The notes under the pieces are model-generated. The model saw nothing but the letters and a program-made list of their open reading frames with translations, was not told the DNA's origin and did not search any database. Of a stretch of 64,000 nt of DNA, positions 27,068-36,388 are shown piece by piece. The DNA lies in contig DAIDJF010000023.1 of NCBI GenBank assembly GCA_027451525.1, positions 1 to 64,000 of the forward strand, in the 5' to 3' direction. The first letter of the stretch is position 1, and the number at the start of each line of letters is the position of its first letter. Source of the DNA: Ktedonobacterales bacterium (GTDB lineage Bacteria > Chloroflexota > Ktedonobacteria > Ktedonobacterales > Ktedonobacteraceae). The position numbers were made by a program, and so were the translations under genes.

Positions 27068-27139
27068 AAATGTTGTCAAAATGCACAAACCGCCTTGAGT
27101 CACTTGCTCCAAGGCGGTTTGTGCATTTTGACAACATTT
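27068..27139. terminator. 30-bp perfect inverted repeat, likely terminator
   Basis: Arms 27068-27097 and 27110-27139 are perfectly complementary over 30 bp with a 12-nt loop, much longer than a usual terminator stem. The right arm overlaps the last bases of the receptor kinase gene's stop codon. It probably ends that gene, and could double as an RNase III site. Confidence 0.75.
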
Positions 27140-29960
27140 ATTGTGTCAAGAACGTGCCTTCAATCTTGCTGTCCATTTGGATGAAGCCGCCAGAATTGAA
27201 GTACAGAATGACGACCGCTTTGTTGGTTGGGTCGCCGTTGTTGTCGAAGGCAATCTGTCCACTGATGCCCTGAAGCGGGTGGGCGGCGTTAATCTGAATA
27301 AGACCTTGTTGTATCAATGCTGGCGTGAGCGTTGTCTGTCCGGCATTGATCGCGGCCTGCAGAAGTGCCAGTGTGCCATCATAGGAAAGCGCGGCATCAT
27401 TGGGCGCGCGTGTATAGCCATACGGACTTGAGTGTTGCGCATTGTTAGGGTTGAAGGCTTTAGGATATTCCGTTAAGAACGGCGGTTGCTTTGGCGAACT
27501 GGCGAGACCCAGTACTCCCCACATATCCGGGTAGAAGAAGGTGGTGAAATGCAGGCGTGGTAGCTCTGGGCGCACGCTCTGGGGGTATCCTCCCAATTCA
27601 TAGAGCGCGTCACCACCAAGGACCTGAAGATTGGCAGGCGCGTTTAGTGTAGAGAGGTTGCCGAGCAGGGTTGCCATATCGTTCGAGTAACCGGAGAAGT
27701 AGATGAGATCGGGATTATTGCTGAGTGCGCTTTGTAACGCGCTGGTAATCGAGGAAGCGTTCCCCTCCGTGTACGTGTATGTCTTCCCGCCGGCCAGTGT
27801 GCCACCATTCTGTGTAAACTGACTCTCGAAGTCAGCACCCAGGCTCTGACTGTAGGAGTCGGCTTGATCGTAGAAAATCGCGACGTTCTTAGCTTTCAGC
27901 ACCTGCTTGGCGTAGTTTGCCCCGGCGATGCCTTGCTCTTTATTAGAGGGAGCAACACGGAAGAAGTAAGGGGACATGCCTGAAAGCTGGTCGCTTGAGG
28001 CGGTCTGCGAGACGATAGGAATATGAGCCTGACTAAGCACCTGGAGTGCATTGATGGTATAGCCACTATAGGGGAAGCCCATGACCCCAATGACCGTTTT
28101 ATCAACTTTCGCCAGTTGTACAATCTGTTGCGCCACGAGTGTTGCATTTGTACTACTGCTACCCGCGTTCGCGATCAACAGGCGTACTTTCAGGCCACCA
28201 GGGAGCTTTGAGCCATCGTTGAATTCTTTCTGCGCAACATATGCTCCTTGCAGATCGTCGCGTCCTACATTGAGAATCGTGCTATTGCCCGAAAGCATCG
28301 TGGCAACCACGATAGTAATGTGTGGATAGGCGGCGATATGCTGATTCTCCAAGTAGATGAGTGCTTCAGCGTCGTTGGTATCGCTCTGGACCGCCTGATT
28401 GAGTAGTGCGCTGGCACTGCCTGTATTCCCCTGGGCTATTGCCTGTGCGGCCTGCTGTTTGAGAGAGCCGTCGGTGCGATTGGTATCGAGAGCGATTGTG
28501 CCATCGCTAATACCGATAGCTTCGCCGTTAATCATGGTTACGCCGATACCGTTGGCAGGCACTGCTGATGTGGTTGGCGTCTGACCCTTTGAACCAGTTG
28601 TTGTCGGGCTTTGCGAGCGCAAGATGCCGGGCAAGAAGAGCAATAACGCGATGATGATAACCACGAGGAGCAAAAGTGCGAAACTGCCGCCTACCCAGTT
28701 GAAGCCTCCGCGACGCCGTTGGCGAGATTGGTTAGCATAGGTTCCTGCCTGTTGCTGTACAGGACGGAGCGGTATTGGCGTGGGGGGCGGTGGCGATGGT
28801 GGATAGACGTTACGCGCGTTCCCGACTGGCGTGGGCGCGACTGATGGACGCCCTGTCGTTGCTGGATTAGGAGCGGGTGTAGGGGGTATTGCCGCCATCG
28901 GCCCTGATGTCCCAAAGGTATAGGTTCCGCTGATATCGCCTGATGTGCCGAAACGACGCTGTAAAATGCCGTCAATCTCCTGTTTTATAGCAGCGGCGTT
29001 CTGGTAGCGTTTGGTGATATCGATTTGTAATGCGCGACTCAAAACGCGCTCGATATCGGGCGAGAGTTGCGGGTTGAGCGTGCGGACAGCAGGATAGGTG
29101 AATGGTGGATAGTTACGCGGATCGCGGTTGGTCAGGATATGATGCAGCGTGGCGGCCAGGGCGTAGATGTCGGAACGTGCATCAGCGTTGCCTTGATACT
29201 GTTCTGGGGGGGCGTAGCCGGGCGTGCCGAGAGCCGAGGTCTGTTTGCGCTTGCTATTGCGAGCTACATCGGCGCGTGCAATGCCAAAATCGACAAGGTG
29301 TGCGCGCTTATCTTTTGCCCCAATGATGATATTGGCAGGCTTGATATCGCGATGCACAATCGGAGGATTTTGCTGTTCCAGGTAGTCAAGCACATCAAGC
29401 ATCTGCGAGGCATAGGCCAGAGCCTCACGTTCGGGCATCGGTTGCTGTACGCGGTCCATACGGTCTTCCAGATTTTCGCCTTCGACATACTCCTGTACCA
29501 TGAAGTAGCGCGCGCCCTCCTGGAAGCTATCGGTCACGTTGGGTACGAGCGGATGGTCGATAGCGGCGAGTGTCTCAACTTCACGCTCGAAGTTGCGTAC
29601 ATCCTCCTGACGTTTGGCCGGGTCGGTATTGTCGGAGATAAGTTCTTTAATAACGACACGCTTGTTTGAGACGCGGCTATCGCGTGCCAGCAGTGCTGCT
29701 CCCATGCCTCCCTGTCCGAGAATCTTATCAATGATATAGCGACCGTTCTGCAGGCGCGAGTTTGGCGTGAGCGTGCTAGACGTTCCGCGTCCCCCGCTAC
29801 CTGTGAGTGTTGGTGAGATCGTGCTAGCTGTGGTAGGAGCGGAAGTGCCAGCACTGCTAATCATTGTCTGGCTCCCCGCGTTCTGGTCGAGATATGCTCC
29901 ACAGTTACTACAAAAGCTCTCTCCGGGAGCGTTATTAGTGCCGCAAACTGGACATTTCAT
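27138..29960 (-). CDS. Receptor Ser/Thr protein kinase with extracellular periplasmic-binding-protein sensor (copy 1)
   Basis: 940 aa from the ATG at 29960. Order: a zinc ribbon (CPVC...CSNC, Cys 3, 6, 17, 20), then a Hanks kinase at about 70-335. Kinase motifs are GQGGMGAALLA (P-loop), VVIKEL (catalytic Lys), HRDIKPANIII, VDFGIARAD and GTPGYAPPEQYQG. A Pro-rich juxtamembrane linker follows, then a membrane helix at about 425-447. The outer 400 residues are a Leu/Ile/Val-binding-protein-like (ANF/Peripla_BP_6) domain: LSGNSTILNVGRDDLQGAYV, VIGVMGFPYSGYTINALQVL, PYFFRVAPSNKEQGIAGANY. It should sense an extracellular ligand and phosphorylate cytosolic targets. It is tandem with a homologue 65 bp upstream. 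Confidence 0.92.
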   Translation of the reverse strand: MKCPVCGTNNAPGESFCSNCGAYLDQNAGSQTMISSAGTSAPTTASTISPTLTGSGGRGTSSTLTPNSRLQNGRYIIDKILGQGGMGAALLARDSRVSNKRVVIKELISDNTDPAKRQEDVRNFEREVETLAAIDHPLVPNVTDSFQEGARYFMVQEYVEGENLEDRMDRVQQPMPEREALAYASQMLDVLDYLEQQNPPIVHRDIKPANIIIGAKDKRAHLVDFGIARADVARNSKRKQTSALGTPGYAPPEQYQGNADARSDIYALAATLHHILTNRDPRNYPPFTYPAVRTLNPQLSPDIERVLSRALQIDITKRYQNAAAIKQEIDGILQRRFGTSGDISGTYTFGTSGPMAAIPPTPAPNPATTGRPSVAPTPVGNARNVYPPSPPPPTPIPLRPVQQQAGTYANQSRQRRRGGFNWVGGSFALLLLVVIIIALLLFLPGILRSQSPTTTGSKGQTPTTSAVPANGIGVTMINGEAIGISDGTIALDTNRTDGSLKQQAAQAIAQGNTGSASALLNQAVQSDTNDAEALIYLENQHIAAYPHITIVVATMLSGNSTILNVGRDDLQGAYVAQKEFNDGSKLPGGLKVRLLIANAGSSSTNATLVAQQIVQLAKVDKTVIGVMGFPYSGYTINALQVLSQAHIPIVSQTASSDQLSGMSPYFFRVAPSNKEQGIAGANYAKQVLKAKNVAIFYDQADSYSQSLGADFESQFTQNGGTLAGGKTYTYTEGNASSITSALQSALSNNPDLIYFSGYSNDMATLLGNLSTLNAPANLQVLGGDALYELGGYPQSVRPELPRLHFTTFFYPDMWGVLGLASSPKQPPFLTEYPKAFNPNNAQHSSPYGYTRAPNDAALSYDGTLALLQAAINAGQTTLTPALIQQGLIQINAAHPLQGISGQIAFDNNGDPTNKAVVILYFNSGGFIQMDSKIEGTFLTQ

Positions 29961-30025
29961 CAAAAGTCCCCATTTTGTTAGTGATGCTACAACGATAGGT
30001 ACAAAGAATAGAACGCAAAAAATCT

Positions 30026-32716
30026 TTACGAACCAAGCAAGAACTTGCCTTCAAGAGTAGGTTCCATCTTAATAAACCCATTAGGGTCAACATACAAGAT
30101 GACAATCGACTTGTCAATCGGGTCGCCGTTGGCTGCGAACGCAATCTGCCCGCTCACCCCCTGAAATGCGTTGCTACCAGTTACCTGCGTAAGTCCCTGG
30201 CGAACGGCTTCCGGCGTGACGTGTGTTTGTTTGCTCTGCGTCATTGCCAGATTTACGCCATTGAGTAGAGCCGTTGTTGCATCATACGCAAGGATGGCAT
30301 CGTTGTCGGCGCGTGTGAAGCCGTAGGGACTGCCTTGATGCAGTCTGTTAGGGTCAAAAGCGGCGGGATAGGATGTGAAGAACGATGGGCTACGCGCTGC
30401 AAATCCTAATACGCCCCATTCATCAGGATAGGCAAAGGCTGTGAAGTGTAGATGGCTAAAACCCGCGCGCGCACTACTGGGATAGCCGCCTAGCTCGTAA
30501 AGGGCATCGCCGCCCATAATAGGCATGTTGCTCGGCGGCAGGTCGGTCAGCAGTGTGCCGATATCGTTGGCATAGCCTGAGAAGTAGAGCATATCAGGCT
30601 TCTGCTGAAGTGCGTCCTGAAGCAGTGACGGCAGGGACGCGGGTTTTCCCACCGTGTATTGTTCGGTTTTTACGATCTGGTTGCCATCTCCTTGAAACTG
30701 AGTCGAGAAATCCTGCGCCAGACTCTGGCTATAGGGGTCACCTGGGTCGAAGAACAGCACAGCTTTATGAGCATGTAAGACCTGCTCAGCATATTTGGCG
30801 CCCGCGACCCCCTGAATTTTGTTGGAAGGAGCGACGCGGAAGAAGTATTGTGAAATGCCACTCAACTCATCGCTGGATGCTGTCGGTGAGACCGAGGGGA
30901 TATGGGCCTGACTGAGTGTGCGAATGACCTGGAGCGCACGTGAACTGTAAGGCCAGCCCATGACGCCAACAAAAGTTTTGTCGCTTTGGGCCAGTTGCAC
31001 GATCTGCTGCGCGACCTGGGTCGCATAAGAGGTCTGGCTACCTGTGTTGGCAATCAGTAGACGCACCTGCGCGCCATTATACAGTTTTGCTCCCACGTTA
31101 AACTCTTTTTGCGCGACGTAGGCTCCTTGCAGGTCATCGCGCCCCACCTGTATGGTGCCGGGGTCGCCGGAGAGCATGGTTGTGACGACGATGGTGACAT
31201 AAGGACTGCCAGAGGAAGTGACGCGCAGATTCTCGAGATAGATGTGCGCCTCGGCATCGCTTGAGTCCTGCGTGATTGCCTGATTCAGCAGCGAGATCGC
31301 TGTGCTGGTGTTGTTGCTATTCTGCTTCAATGCGGAGGCAGCCTGCTGCTTGAGCGTGCCATCGGTGCGTGCGACATCAAGCGCGATTGTGCCATCGCTG
31401 ATACCAATAGACTCGTTTCCTCTCTTGGTGACGCCAATGCCAGTGATGGTGGTGGTTCCATTGCCCTTTCCCGTGTTGGTTTGCGCATGATGTGGGAGCA
31501 AGTAGACAAATGCCGCATATACTCCACCGAGGAGTAATAAAAGTAATAAGAGCAAAAGGAGGATGATATAGGGCGTATTGCGTCGTTTTTGTTTCTGTGC
31601 TACTGGCGTAGGCGAAGAAGGCGTCGGTGTTATGGGCGTGGGTATGACAGGCGGTAACACTGGCGGTTGTGGAGTGGCTGGTGCAGGGGGGGCAGGTGGC
31701 ACGATTACAGCATCCTGCATATTCGATGCTCCAACCATAAATGCGTTGAGTGTGCCAGAGATACCATAGCGTTGCTGTAATATGGCGTCAATATCCCGTT
31801 TCATCTCCGCCGCGCTCTGGTAGCGTTGGTTAATATCATTGACAAGTGCACGTCGCAGGATAGGCTCGATTTCTGGCGAAAGTTGCGGATTGAATGTGCG
31901 CACGGGCGGGTAGATAAAGGGCGGGTGATTGCGTGGGTCGCGATTCGTGAACAGGTAGTGTAAGGTTGCCCCCAGGGCGTAGAGGTCGGAACGAGGGTCG
32001 GCATTGCCTTGATACTGTTCCGGGGGCGCATAGCCGGGTGTGCCGAGGGCTGAAGTTTGTTTGCGTTGCGCGTTACGGGTAATATCGGCACGCGCAATAC
32101 CAAAATCAACGAGATGGGCGTGTCTGTCCTTTGTGCTGATGATGATATTGGCGGGTTTGATATCGCGATGCACAATTGGTGGTGTCTGCATCGAGAGATA
32201 GTCAAGAATGTCCAATACTTCGGAGGCGTAGATCAGTACATCGCGCTCGCGCATGGGCTGGTGAAGCAGTTCCATGCGCTCTTCTAGCGTTTCGCCTTCG
32301 ACGTACTCCTGCACCATGAAGTAGCGTGTCCCCTCCTGAAAGTGGTCGGTGACATTGGGAATCAAAGGGTGGTCAATGTGGGCTAACGTGGAGACCTCGC
32401 GCCTGAAATTGCGTACATCGTCTTGTGCAGTAGCAGGGTCGGCAAGCAATTCTTTGATGACGACTGGTTTGCCATCGAGACGATAATCGGTTGCTAGCAG
32501 TGCGGCTCCCATCCCTCCCTGCCCAAGCACACGTTTGATTGTGTAGCGGCCTCCCTGGAGGCGAGAGCCAGGAGAGAGCGAACGCGCGACGGCAGACGAG
32601 GCGGCAAGGGTATTCTCGGTCTCACTGCTACTCCCTGTTGTAGCAAGCTGCTTACCACAATTACTACAGTAGCGGACGCCTGGGCGATTCTCTGCTTTAC
32701 AGGATGGGCATTCCAT
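30026..32716 (-). CDS. Receptor Ser/Thr protein kinase with extracellular periplasmic-binding-protein sensor (copy 2)
   Basis: 896 aa and collinear with its downstream paralogue: zinc ribbon CPSC...CSNC (3, 6, 17, 20), kinase at about 55-320 with GQGGMGAALLA, VVIKEL, HRDIKPANIII, VDFGIARAD, and a helix (IILLLLLLLLLLLGGVYAAF) at about 390-410. The sensor domain is of the same type (LSGDPGTIQVGRDDLQGAYV; FVGVMGWPYSSRALQVIRTL). The kinase halves are nearly identical in motifs, while the binding-pocket halves differ more. This suggests duplication followed by change of ligand. All catalytic residues are intact. AGGT precedes the ATG. The two genes may form one transcript. Confidence 0.92.
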   Translation of the reverse strand: MECPSCKAENRPGVRYCSNCGKQLATTGSSSETENTLAASSAVARSLSPGSRLQGGRYTIKRVLGQGGMGAALLATDYRLDGKPVVIKELLADPATAQDDVRNFRREVSTLAHIDHPLIPNVTDHFQEGTRYFMVQEYVEGETLEERMELLHQPMRERDVLIYASEVLDILDYLSMQTPPIVHRDIKPANIIISTKDRHAHLVDFGIARADITRNAQRKQTSALGTPGYAPPEQYQGNADPRSDLYALGATLHYLFTNRDPRNHPPFIYPPVRTFNPQLSPEIEPILRRALVNDINQRYQSAAEMKRDIDAILQQRYGISGTLNAFMVGASNMQDAVIVPPAPPAPATPQPPVLPPVIPTPITPTPSSPTPVAQKQKRRNTPYIILLLLLLLLLLLGGVYAAFVYLLPHHAQTNTGKGNGTTTITGIGVTKRGNESIGISDGTIALDVARTDGTLKQQAASALKQNSNNTSTAISLLNQAITQDSSDAEAHIYLENLRVTSSGSPYVTIVVTTMLSGDPGTIQVGRDDLQGAYVAQKEFNVGAKLYNGAQVRLLIANTGSQTSYATQVAQQIVQLAQSDKTFVGVMGWPYSSRALQVIRTLSQAHIPSVSPTASSDELSGISQYFFRVAPSNKIQGVAGAKYAEQVLHAHKAVLFFDPGDPYSQSLAQDFSTQFQGDGNQIVKTEQYTVGKPASLPSLLQDALQQKPDMLYFSGYANDIGTLLTDLPPSNMPIMGGDALYELGGYPSSARAGFSHLHFTAFAYPDEWGVLGFAARSPSFFTSYPAAFDPNRLHQGSPYGFTRADNDAILAYDATTALLNGVNLAMTQSKQTHVTPEAVRQGLTQVTGSNAFQGVSGQIAFAANGDPIDKSIVILYVDPNGFIKMEPTLEGKFLLGS

Positions 32717-32889
32717 AGCTGATACCTGCCTTTTAAAATGAATTTGGGAAAAGGCTATCTCTCGCCAGTGTATCTCAGCAGATTATACCCCGTTTCTTGG
32801 TTCCCGTCGAGACTCTACATAAAAATAGGGTACCACATATACGTGATACCCTATGCGTGTTCTGCTCTTACACTTGTATGGAAATGTGA

Positions 32890-33342
32890 TTACAGGTGTT
32901 GGCAACGGAGCGAGATGATGCCCGGCGCAAAGTGATTAGCTTTTTGCAGGTACTCCTCTTCATTCGCCTCAATCATCAACTTATGCATCACAATCACATC
33001 ACCATCAGGGAGCGGCTCGGCCGGTTGTAAGCAAAGCTCCATTATCGCGCAGCCCTTTTCATATACTTTTACCAGCCCACCAGAACCAGGAATGCGGTAA
33101 ACACGACTATCTATGGTTGGACTCGCGACCTCCAGGTAGCCATATTTAATGAGTTGCTGATACTGATTCTCGCTCAGCATCTCTCGTAATAACGCTTTTG
33201 CCCGACTTTCGGCAGAGTAGTGTTCATTGACTGAGGCGCGAAAACGCCCAACCCTACCCTGTGGCGATTGCGAGAGGTAGTAGATTGCTAGCAGGAGAAA
33301 CAGCAGCCAGATACCGAGAAACAAACTCAGTGTCTCTAACAT
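32890..33342 (-). CDS. Hypothetical protein with N-terminal membrane helix
   Basis: 150 aa. An N-terminal hydrophobic segment (LSLFLGIWLLFLLLAIYYLS) precedes a soluble domain with LLREMLSENQYQQLIKYGYL and a strand-rich part (SRVYRIPGSGGLVKVYEKG), ending LRCQHL. The sequence EYLQKANHF near the end may be a helix. It is reminiscent of cytoplasmic-facing membrane-anchored regulatory proteins, but I recognise no family. It is followed at 16 bp spacing by the 81-aa gene upstream on the same strand, so they likely form one operon. Confidence 0.65.
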   Translation of the reverse strand: MLETLSLFLGIWLLFLLLAIYYLSQSPQGRVGRFRASVNEHYSAESRAKALLREMLSENQYQQLIKYGYLEVASPTIDSRVYRIPGSGGLVKVYEKGCAIMELCLQPAEPLPDGDVIVMHKLMIEANEEEYLQKANHFAPGIISLRCQHL

Positions 33343-33358
33343 CGCTGTTTTCTACTCC

Positions 33359-33604
33359 TCATCCACCAACAACACGCGGAACCATCACAATCTGCTCGGC
33401 TGTTCGATCAAACTTGTCAATACGCTCTACAGGTTTTCCTGGTTCCACTCTAAATGCGGTTGCACCACGTGTTTTCTGCTCGTTGAAGATGCGCTCGGCT
33501 TCCTTGACGGCAGCCACCGCTTCGGGATCGAGCATCTCAACCTTTTGTATGTCCCACTCATGACGATCATCACCGCGCTGGGACATGACCCGTAGCATAC
33601 CCAT
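33359..33604 (-). CDS. Small hypothetical protein
   Basis: 81 aa from the ATG at 33604, where AAGGAGA precedes by about 8 nt. The product begins MGMLRVMSQRGDDRHEWDIQ and contains LDPEAVAAVKEAERIFNEQK, then a basic strand. The opening GDDRHEWD resembles small proteins annotated only as hypothetical in relatives of this lineage. Its stop is 16 nt before the neighbouring gene. A separate regulatory role is possible but not supported. Confidence 0.6.
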   Translation of the reverse strand: MGMLRVMSQRGDDRHEWDIQKVEMLDPEAVAAVKEAERIFNEQKTRGATAFRVEPGKPVERIDKFDRTAEQIVMVPRVVGG

Positions 33605-33760
33605 AGTCTGTCTCCTTTTTCTGTAACGCTTACACGACCGAGCATCCATCCCTTTGTTTCTTACTCCCAACCGTTTGCATCAGTAAGAAACACTATGAGA
33701 TAGTTTGAACATAACATACAAAACAGTAAGGCGTCAAGGGTGAAATGCTAGTATCTTTTC

Positions 33761-35911
33761 TTATGTGAGCAAACAAGGAAGAATACAGGTAAACACACTT
33801 CCTTTGCCAAATTCGCTTTCTACTGTCACACGCCCTCCATGCAGTTCAATAATCATTTTGACAATCGCCAATCCTAGCCCCTGGCCTTTGCGTCCCATGT
33901 TTGCATTGGCAATCTGGAAGAAACGCTCGAAAACACGCTGCTGAAGCTCTGGCGCGATACCGACACCCGTATCGCTGACACGTAAGAGTAAGACCTGTTG
34001 ATGCTCGCTACTAATGCCTTCGTAATGGTTTTCTACGACTTGTGCTGTTACACGTACCTGTCCGCCGCTGGGCGTGAAGTGAATCGCATTGCTTAGCAGG
34101 TTACGTAAGACCTGCTGCAAGCGAATTGGGTCGGCATAGAGTGTGGGGATAGTGCTTACATCGTCAATTGTGAGCGTGATCTCATGATCTTGCGCCGTCA
34201 GTTCCATCTCTTCAACGGCCTCGTCAACAATCTCTTGTAGCTCGATCAGCTCACGATTGAGTCTCCATTGCCCCGCGTCAGCCCGCGAGATCAGTAGCAG
34301 GTCTTCGATCAGGGCATACAGGTTCTCGCTGCCAGAACGGGCGCGCCGGATGAAATCGCGTAGCTGCTCGTTCAGTTCACCCGCGACACCCTCTAACGCT
34401 AGATCGAGATAGCCGCTAATGGCGTTGAGTGGAGAGCGCAGTTCGTGCGTAATCATCGAGATGAAATTAGCCTTCATGCGTGTGGCATCGCGAATCGCGG
34501 TAACATCGCGTGCTACGATGAGACAGAGCGGTGTGGTCAAGGTTGCGACGGGTGTGATGCTCAAGCCGAGTGAGCGCGGCGACCCCTGAATGACGAGATC
34601 AAATTCGGTATACGGAAGAGCCTCTTCCATCTGTACAGCACGATGAATCATACAAAGCTCGTTGCACTGTGTGTGCCCATCTTCCTGTTGACATTCAAAT
34701 AGCTCCATACATTCCATGCCTACCGCTTGCTCAGGGGTGAGACCAAAGAGATTGCCAAAGGCGGGATTTACTTCCAGAATACTGCCACTGATGCTCAGTA
34801 ATGCGATGCCATCCGAACTTGAGGCGAGAATGGCTCGCAGTTGTTCCTGGTCGGTGCGCACCTTGTGAAAAAGGGAGACATTTTCCAACGCGGCTGCCGC
34901 CATATTGCTCAGATTGCGGACAAGGCGCAGTTCCTCGCTGCTAAATGGCGTTGCGCGTGAAAGCAGCAACACGCCATACAGAATATGTTTGGAGACGAGT
35001 GGAGCGGCAAGTTCCGCGTTGCTGCTTGCTAGAGTTGTATCTGAAGCAAGGGGCTCAAGCGTAATAAACTCGGGACCATGTAAGATTGGATGCTTATGGG
35101 TAGCGGCCCATGTGACAATGGAATGGGTATTGTATAAGCTGACGCGCTCGTGCTGTAAATTGTCAATTTTTACAGCAGTTGCACACATTTCCTGCTCGTA
35201 GGCACTCGCGGTAACTGGGCAGGTGAGTTCGGCAACCGGCAGCAAATCTTGTGCGCCATCTTGATGCAGATAGAGTAAGGCCAGATCGCATTGAACGAGG
35301 CGACGCACGTCGGAAAGGATTGTGCGATAGAGTTCGTCTGCGCGCAGGCGCGTGGTGATGCCACGTGAAAGACTCATGAGCATTTCAAGTTGATTGGCCT
35401 GCTGACGTGCATATTCGGCATGGCGGGCATTGGTGATCGCCAGAACCGCCTGTTCCGCGAATACTGTAAGCATATGCGTCTTATGAGGCGTAAATGTGTT
35501 GACCTCGTTGCTGCTTGCGGTGAGTGTACCGATAAATGTGCCTGCATCGATGAGCGGAACACACACGATTGAACCAACCGGTGTGCGTCCCAGGCGTTTG
35601 AAACGCGGATCGAGTCTGACATCATTGATGACTAGAGCTTCACGATGCGTCGCAACCCAACCGGCGACACCCTCGTTCAGCTGAAAGCGTGAACGACGCA
35701 GTTTTTGCCCGTGTCGCTGCAGGGCGGCTAGTGTCACCAGTGTCGTTCCTGTGGCATCTAGTAAGGCTATGGAGCAGCTACGGACCTCCAGCAAGGTTCC
35801 CGCGTTGCGCACAATTTTTTGCAGTACAGTAACAAGTTCTTGCGATTCTTCCTCCGCCCTCACAAATGTGGTGCGGATGGAGTCATGCGCAAAGGAAATA
35901 TTGGTGGTCAT
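33761..35911 (-). CDS. GAF-GAF-PAS sensor histidine kinase
   Basis: 716 aa from the ATG at 35911 (GAGG at 6 nt; a second ATG two codons upstream is less well placed). Domain order: GAF 1 at about 30-165, GAF 2 at about 195-345, PAS at about 365-460, then HisKA/HATPase. The H-box is MITHELRSPLNAISGYLDLA, the N-box LQQVLRNLLSNAIHFTPSGG, G1 VSDTGVGIAPELQQRVFERF, G2 GQGLGLAIVKMI. No membrane segment is seen, so it is cytoplasmic and senses a diffusible ligand or redox cue through GAF. No adjacent response regulator, unlike a typical pair. Rates as a complete, active kinase. Confidence 0.93.
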   Translation of the reverse strand: MTTNISFAHDSIRTTFVRAEEESQELVTVLQKIVRNAGTLLEVRSCSIALLDATGTTLVTLAALQRHGQKLRRSRFQLNEGVAGWVATHREALVINDVRLDPRFKRLGRTPVGSIVCVPLIDAGTFIGTLTASSNEVNTFTPHKTHMLTVFAEQAVLAITNARHAEYARQQANQLEMLMSLSRGITTRLRADELYRTILSDVRRLVQCDLALLYLHQDGAQDLLPVAELTCPVTASAYEQEMCATAVKIDNLQHERVSLYNTHSIVTWAATHKHPILHGPEFITLEPLASDTTLASSNAELAAPLVSKHILYGVLLLSRATPFSSEELRLVRNLSNMAAAALENVSLFHKVRTDQEQLRAILASSSDGIALLSISGSILEVNPAFGNLFGLTPEQAVGMECMELFECQQEDGHTQCNELCMIHRAVQMEEALPYTEFDLVIQGSPRSLGLSITPVATLTTPLCLIVARDVTAIRDATRMKANFISMITHELRSPLNAISGYLDLALEGVAGELNEQLRDFIRRARSGSENLYALIEDLLLISRADAGQWRLNRELIELQEIVDEAVEEMELTAQDHEITLTIDDVSTIPTLYADPIRLQQVLRNLLSNAIHFTPSGGQVRVTAQVVENHYEGISSEHQQVLLLRVSDTGVGIAPELQQRVFERFFQIANANMGRKGQGLGLAIVKMIIELHGGRVTVESEFGKGSVFTCILPCLLT

Positions 35912-36388
35912 CGGCATCCTCTTTGTTTAGTGCTTGCCAGCAGCATGATTGTTGCTTATGATTCTTGCTACGGAATCGTTTGGGGGCGCGGATAGTTTGA
36001 CTATACTGTCCCATCTTCCGTGTATGATCGGCAGATAACGCGGAATGTGAAGATATTGTGCAGCATTATATCACGCTACTTCTTGTGAGTCGAATGTGAT
36101 AGCTGAAAAGCGGTATGGATGTGCTATCAATACGTTGGATAGAATGATCTACGTACCCTTTTGTGGGTATTGCCTGTTTAAATTGAAGAGCTTGTATATG
36201 CAACAGAAATCTGTTAAAAAGCGTTACCATATTTCTTGCTGTATCGTTGCTATTTATAGTACAATAGAAAGAGGGGCGGGGCGGAACAACACGCGTGTGT
36301 GGTATCTCATATCATCCCAATAAAAAGAACTTTGAAGAGTCACTATGCCTTTTTGTATTATGCATGAAGGGTATATCAGGTAAAATCT
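35912..36388. other. Intergenic region upstream of the class A PBP
   Basis: 477 bp between divergent genes with no supported coding frame. It should hold both upstream regions. A weak plus-strand -35/-10 pair (TTGCTG, 18 bp, TACAAT) lies near 36240-36265, about 130 bp before the PBP start. Confidence 0.4.
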
